From: [Phialemoniopsis] sp. UDSM-2020
Lineage: Eukaryota; Ascomycota; Sordariomycetes; Thyridiales; Thyridiaceae
DNA length: 64,000 nucleotides
Assembly (NCBI GenBank): GCA_018873225.1
Contig: JAEILZ010000005.1
Span: forward strand, 124,001 to 188,000
Direction: 5' to 3'
The position numbers and the translations under genes were made by a program. The notes below the pieces were generated by a model. It worked only from the letters and a program-made list of their open reading frames with translations, was not told the origin of the DNA and made no database searches. Below are positions 58,960 through 64,000 of the stretch, piece by piece (positions within the stretch are counted from its first letter, which is position 1; each line of letters starts with the position of its first letter).

Positions 58960-60715
58960 TCATGAGACAGTATCCCCCAGGTTCCACGACGCACAAGCCG
59001 CCTTTCGCGCCGAGGGCAGCATCATCAGCGAGGCATCCAGCGAGAAGTCAATGAAGCTCCGGTACGTCTTGACGGTGGACTGGTTCAATGGTTCTGGGAG
59101 TGTTAGGCTCGACTGGGTGTCAGGCTTCAGGGGTATGCCCTGCGCGACGACATCCCGTTCGGATGTATACAGCTCGGGATACTTGCCGAAGAAGGCCGGG
59201 TCGAGCTTGTAGAAGGCCACGCCCTGGTCCATCTTGAGCTTCTTGAACGCGGCGCGCGCGGTCTCGGGCGAGGAGAATAGCATTGAGGCGTCGGCAGCAG
59301 GGAGTGATCCGGCGGTAGACTGGTCATCGCTTGATGCCATCCGCGTACTGAGGTCGGCTACGCGGATGTAAGCCGGCACAGGCGGTGCACCGGCGACCAG
59401 CTCTAACATGACGGTCTCGACGACGTAGCTACTGACCACGTCGCAGAAGATCTGGTCGATGCGAGGATTCGCAGAGTGCAGCTGGATGAGCCCGTCGCGG
59501 ATCGAGGAGAAGGGGATCCAGTCTATCACTTTTGGGTGGCGTCGTTCCATCTGGAGCTTGGTGGGCTGGTACCGGTGATGGATGTTCTGGAACGTCTCGA
59601 CGCACGGATGGAGTTGCCAAGCCGTGAGCTCGATGATGTGGTAGAAGCGCGTGCTCGCGTACCAGGTCATGACGTCCGGGCGAGTGATGCTGTTGAACAT
59701 GGATAGGACCATCACGACGGAGTGGTATAGCCTGTCGCATCAAGGACCACTGCATTAGTCACAGACGTTCAGATTATATTGACGAAACGCATTGACCCTT
59801 ACCTAGACAGCAAGTGCTCGTCTGATAGGCAATTCTCGTAAAGTCTTGGCTTCACGAGCTTGTGCAGCACATCCACGTGGTCCGAGAATGGCGAGTTCGA
59901 GTCGGTCCACTGCTTCCCCAGCACCATGTCCGACGTGTGCACTGTGTCAAGAGCGTCTGCATACACTTCCGGGCCCATCTGGTAATTAAAGGTCCAGATG
60001 TTGGCAAGGGGTTGATGGCCCAGCGATACTGGCACAGTGTCGAGGGTCGTGCATGTGCCGCCGGATGTCGCATCGTCGAACAATCCTTCTGCATTGTTAG
60101 CGTGTAACTCGTCAGATAAAACCGCCTTATCTAGAATTCAAGATCAGTCTTATCTCACCATTCAAATCTTCTACGAGGGTCTCTGACGGTGGGTCAAATG
60201 AGAAATCTGGTATAATACATGAACCAAGCTTTGGGCTCTGCACGCGGACGGGCTGCTTCTCGTTGTCTGAAACGGGTCTCGAGGCGACATCTTGTTCCCT
60301 CTCGTCATCAGAGCCATCCACAAAGGATGCTTTTGTCGTTTGGTCAAGGGTGGTCGCTACCGAGTCGTTGAGCGATTGCGTCGTGACGATGAGCCGCGAC
60401 AATTTTGACTGGACATTAACGAGCGCTATCCTGATCCTTCGGTTCTCTTCCTCCAGCTCCGCAATCCTCTCATTAGCAGGCTGCCCTGTCGATTGGACGC
60501 GGTCCCGCAGAGCTTTCATGTTCTCAGCTTGCCGTCGGCGGAAAGCTCGCTGAGACAGGCGATTGCGAAGCCTCCTATGGTGATCGCGTGAACATAATGT
60601 TCCCGTGAGCTGCTTGGGTCACGTACTTTTTGTCATCATTAGTCTTCATCTTGGGCTCGTCGTCTGTCTCTCGTCGGCTGCTACCCAGGTGATGCAAGGA
60701 CTCGGTCTCGTCCAT
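58960..60715 (-). CDS. bZIP transcription factor with DUF3425
   Basis: Four exons (60715-60627, 60574-60159, 60088-59803, 59731-58960) give 520 aa. The basic region is restored at the first junction: DDKKRLRNRLSQRAFRRRQA, containing the N-x-x-S-Q-R-A-F-R signature of fungal AP-1-like factors, then a short leucine-zipper coil (NERIAELEEENRRIRIALVN). The C-terminal half is the DUF3425 domain (LWP-type fold) with NIWTFNYQMGPEVYADAL, MTWYASTRFYHIIELTAWQL, HPKVIDWIPFSSIRDGLI and FCDVVSSYVVETVMLE. Such factors regulate stress or secondary metabolism genes. It lies downstream of homoserine dehydrogenase on the same strand. The last intron has a second possible acceptor, but only the chosen one keeps the frame. 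Confidence 0.88.
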
Positions 60716-61209
60716 GATATTCCGCTCTCGGTTGACAATAGCAGTGCTTTGTCCTATTTGCTCATTGTACGTTGACTACCTGCACGATGGTCATTTATTA
60801 CGGTCAAGTGATAAGTCATGCCGGTCTCGGCTACCATCGCCGTGATCCATTTATTAGACTCATCGTTGCGGGGATGGCCGCCCTCGTGTTTCCCTGCAAG
60901 CCGCTAACATTGCGCGTGTGGAGTGCGGAGAACGGCGCGCACTAGGGTTGGTGTACCGGAGTACCCCGACTCCAGACAGTCATTCCATTCGACTGAGTAC
61001 GCATGTTGTTTTGACTCTTCATCAATAATAAAGGTCAGCTTTGTCACCGTGATGTGTCCAGCTCTCTGGAGAAAGCTCAGGAAAATAAGCGCCCATATGT
61101 TGCACTACGTACTACATGCAGCTTGCAGCAATTGTGACTATCAGGAATAGGAAACATAAACGGTCGTCCCGAAGAGTACAATGACAGTTTCGGATTGCAG
61201 GGATGTAAT
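60716..61209. other. Intergenic upstream of bZIP gene
   Basis: About 490 bases holding the homoserine dehydrogenase 3' end and the bZIP promoter. No coding region is supported. Confidence 0.45.
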
Positions 61210-62355
61210 CTAGATTTGCCTCAGGATCTTGAGCAGATCACCCATGACACCCATGGCCGTCACGTCACCGCCAGCCCCAGCGCCGCGGATCGTCAGGGGC
61301 ATCGCACCATAACGCTTCGTGTAGAAGCTGATGATGTTATCGCTGCCCTCCAACCCGGCAATCGGGTGGGATCGGTCGAAATATTCCATGCCCACCTTGA
61401 CCTGCTTCGTCGCCATGTCCACACTGCCCACGAAGCGGACGACCTTGTTCTCCTTCTCGGCCGCAAGCTTCTGGGCTTCCATGCGGCTGTCGAACTCTGG
61501 CAGCTTGTCGAGGAACTCGGCACTGCTTGAAACCCTTTCGAGCTCTGGTGGAATGAGGCTCTGCACAGGGAACGAGCTGGGAGACTCAATGGGGAGGCCG
61601 GCAATACGACCCAGGATTGTGAGCTTTCGGGCAACATCAAGGCCGTTAAGGTCATCCCGCGGATCAGGCTCAGTGTAACCCAGATCTTTAGCTTTTTTCA
61701 CCTCGGACGACCATTTCCCGCCGGAGCCTTGTAGAGGAGCGAACGAGTTGAAGAGATAGGACATCGTTCCGCTGAAGACACCTTCGATACGCGTGATCTT
61801 GTCACCGGTATCGACCAGCTCGTTCAGAGTCGAGATGATGGGCATGCCCGCCCCGACTGAGGACTCGTGGTACACGAATGAGTTGCCCTTGACAGCCGAG
61901 TTGAACACCTCGTTCCAGAGCTCGTAACTGCCGGAGAAAGCCTTCTTGTTAGGCGTGATGATACTCATCCCTTTGCGGAGGAATGAAGGATATGCGGAGG
62001 CGATACTCTGGGCGCTCGTATTGTCTACCACGATGACTTTGCCGGGTGCCGATGCGAGGTAGTTAATAACGAACGGAAGGTCGGGCAAGTCTGTGCCATT
62101 CGTCTCGAGAGCGTTGAGGGCATCAGACATGTCGATAGCCTGATAGTCTGGATAGTAAAGGGCTTTGTCGATGATGGCAATGTAGCACAGACGGAGGCGA
62201 CTGTAAGGTTCGGTCTTGGACATATCGGCGAGTTGCTGCACGAACTTGGATCCCACCCCTCCGGCGCCTAGCGAACCTGGTTAGTGTTTGCATAGAACAG
62301 GTGTGTAGTGCGGCATACCAATGATGGCGATAAACAGCTGATCTCGTTGGCTCAT
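61210..62355 (-). CDS. hom6: Homoserine dehydrogenase
   Basis: Exons 62355-62319 and 62267-61210 give 364 aa, close to the 359 aa of yeast Hom6. The short first exon MSQRDQLFIAIIG joins GAGGVGSKFVQQLADM to complete the NAD(P)-binding Rossmann motif. Then VIVVDNTSAQSIASAYPSFL, SIITPNKKAFSG (conserved Lys), YHESSVGAGMPIISTLNELV, IEGVFSGTMSYLFNSF and GYTEPDPRDDLNGLDVARKL give the substrate site, with the catalytic Lys in DVARKL. The tail is GAGAGGDVTAMGVMGDLLKI. It reduces aspartate semialdehyde to homoserine for threonine, methionine and isoleucine synthesis in the cytosol. It shares a 464-base region with the divergent dehydrogenase. Confidence 0.93.
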
Positions 62356-62819
62356 TTTGGGCTTCTGATAGACTTCGATTGTATAAATTCTGCGTCTGTG
62401 GGAGCTGCTTGAGTGACGGTGGTTGCTGAAAATCGGCGGTCGTGATATGATGAGGATTCGCCTGCTGTTGCGGGTTGTGGGTTATGGCCTGAAGTAATGG
62501 TCGACAATATAGTTCCTGTTCATTAGAACGCAGCTAAGCATGAGTGTCCTGCCTGAGTAACAAATGTGTTATTCTTGACGGGACATGACAAAGCGTCCGA
62601 TGACATACGTGCGCTACGGGTCCGGCTCCGGTGAGGAGAAGCGTGCAATGCCGAAGGGGCTAGCTGCCCCGATTACTACTCTGGCGATTACGGCTTCTGA
62701 CACCCTGTGAATAGCTTATATAAAATGTACACACGAGGGTTTCTTCAGGTCTCGGGATTTGGACGGTTTTCTGGCCATCTTACTACTAGAGAAGATCTGT
62801 TCGTTCGAAGCTCTTAAGT
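62356..62819. promoter_or_regulatory. Bidirectional promoter region
   Basis: The 464 bases between the starts of homoserine dehydrogenase and the aldehyde dehydrogenase. A GTATAAA-like box lies about 20-30 bases before the homoserine dehydrogenase start only on the plus strand, so its use is doubtful. Confidence 0.4.
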
Positions 62820-64000
62820 ATGGCGCAAGATTTACCTTTCAAGGTCTGTTCTTCTACTTCAGACACCTGCTAGTTGCTCGAGGTAACTGAATGTTATTAT
62901 CATAGCTAAATGACCCAAGCCTCTTACACGAGGCATCGCTCTTGAATGGCGAATGGGTCGGATCAAAGTCCGGAAAACGCATCGAAGTCGAAGGTACGCC
63001 TGTCTCCTTGAATACACTAAACATTTACATTTCCCTGTCCATTACCCCATCGCGGGCAGCACTAAGGAGTAGTTACTGACAGCCGCTACGCGGTCAAATA
63101 GACCCGGGTACCAAGAAGGTGTGGGCGACATGCCCGACAAATGAAATCGGCGACGTCGACCAATATGTCGAGACTTCCCAAGCAGCTTTCGAAAAGTACC
63201 GCCAGCTGAACCCCCGTGACCGCGCCAAGATCCTTCTGACATGGTATGACCTGATCCTCGAGGCCAAGGAGGACATCGCCACTCTAGTCACGTACGAGAC
63301 CGGCAAGCCCCTCGGCGAAGCGCGTGGTGAAGTGGACTACGCATCGGGATTCGCCTGGTGGTTCGCCGGCGAGGCCGAACGCGTCCGGGGCTCCGTGGCG
63401 CAGCCTTCAATATCCAACCGCCGCACCTACGTTATCAAGCAACCCATTGGCGTGAGCGTCGCGCTGGTCCCCTGGAACTTCCCGGTGGCCATGATCATCC
63501 GCAAGGTCGCTGCCGCATTGGCTGCAGGGTGCTCCATGATAGTCAAGCCATCGCCGGAGACGCCTCTCAGCATCATGGCATTGGCGGATCTCGCAATGCG
63601 CGCTGGGCTGCCTGCAGGTGTTCTGAATGTTATTACTACTGATAATGCTAACACCCCCGCCGTTAGCGAGCGTCTGTGCAAGCATGAGCTTGTACGCAAG
63701 GTGACGTTCACTGGCAGTACGACCGTAGGGAGTATCGTTGCGAAGCACTGTGCCGACGGTCTGAAGAAAGTCACCATGGAGCTTGGAGGCAACTGCCCCT
63801 TTATCATCTTTGATGATGGAGACCTGGAGCAGGCTGTTGCTGCCCTCATGATACTCAAGTGGAGAACGGCTGGTCAAGCATGTACCCACGCAAATCGCGT
63901 GTATGTTCAGAGTGGCGTCTTTGACAAGTTCAGCCAAATGATGGTGGAAGCCACGCAAAAGCTACAGGTCGGCCACGGCGCGGCGGCCGGCACTACCATG
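62820..64000 (+). CDS. Succinate-semialdehyde dehydrogenase-like, partial
   Basis: Starts at the ATG at 62820 and is cut by the window end. Exons 62820-62843, 62906-62993 and 63102 onward are in phase: MAQDLPFK, LNDPSLLHEASLLNGEWVGS, then DPGTKKVWATCPTNEIGDVD. It matches the aldehyde dehydrogenase fold with PIGVSVALVPWNFPVAMIIR, KPSPETPLSIMALADLA, VTFTGSTTVGSIVAKHC and MELGGNCPFIIFDD. The general-base Glu (about 264) and nucleophile Cys in GQACTHANRVYV (about 298) are 34 residues apart, the normal spacing. The NGEWVGSKSGKRIEV start and RTYVIKQPIGV favour the succinate-semialdehyde (GABA shunt) group. About 400-500 residues are expected; some 336 are in the window. The C-terminus is not seen. 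Confidence 0.85.

Overview
The window reads as nuclear DNA of a filamentous ascomycete, most likely a Sordariomycete-type fungus. Nearly every gene is broken by short introns of about 44-105 bases with GTRNGT donors, CTRAY branch points and YAG acceptors. The protein families are typical of such fungi: Zn2Cys6 regulators with the fungal-specific domain, a bZIP-DUF3425 regulator, 12- and 14-TM drug-efflux carriers, an NLR with a SesB-type hydrolase head, and a GH2 exo-glucosaminidase. I saw no rRNA, tRNA, CRISPR array or complete transposon. Gene models were spliced by hand and checked for reading phase, so exon ends are predictions.

Left part (0.1-4.4 kb): a YtcJ-like amidohydrolase converges on an acetoacetyl-CoA synthetase. 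Next (5.0-24.4 kb) comes a dense run that looks like one metabolic cluster: a Zn2Cys6 regulator, a SnoaL-like protein, a VOC protein with a full extradiol-dioxygenase signature, a second SnoaL-like protein, a P450, two damaged genes (DUF3237-like and AveC-spirocyclase-like), a fumarylacetoacetase-family hydrolase, a second Zn2Cys6 regulator, two different FAD aromatic monooxygenases and the tail of an SDR-like gene. There is no PKS, NRPS or terpene synthase in it. The set (arene hydroxylases, extradiol cleavage, FAH hydrolase) suggests meta-type ring cleavage of an aromatic compound or tailoring of an aromatic metabolite. The cluster is partly decayed.

Middle (24.4-34 kb): a membrane-anchored prolyl-4-hydroxylase-like oxygenase, then a 5.3 kb stretch without a convincing gene, then an Srk1/Rck2-type stress kinase. 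The kinase stop codon is followed by 110 further in-frame open codons.

Right part (34-64 kb): an intact hydrolase-NACHT-ankyrin NLR; an MFS transporter; a secreted exo-beta-D-glucosaminidase tail to tail with a third Zn2Cys6 regulator; a 14-TM efflux carrier; a monocarboxylate-type carrier; a membrane-anchored methyltransferase; an MFSD5-like carrier; a bZIP regulator; homoserine dehydrogenase; and a succinate-semialdehyde-dehydrogenase-like gene cut by the window end.
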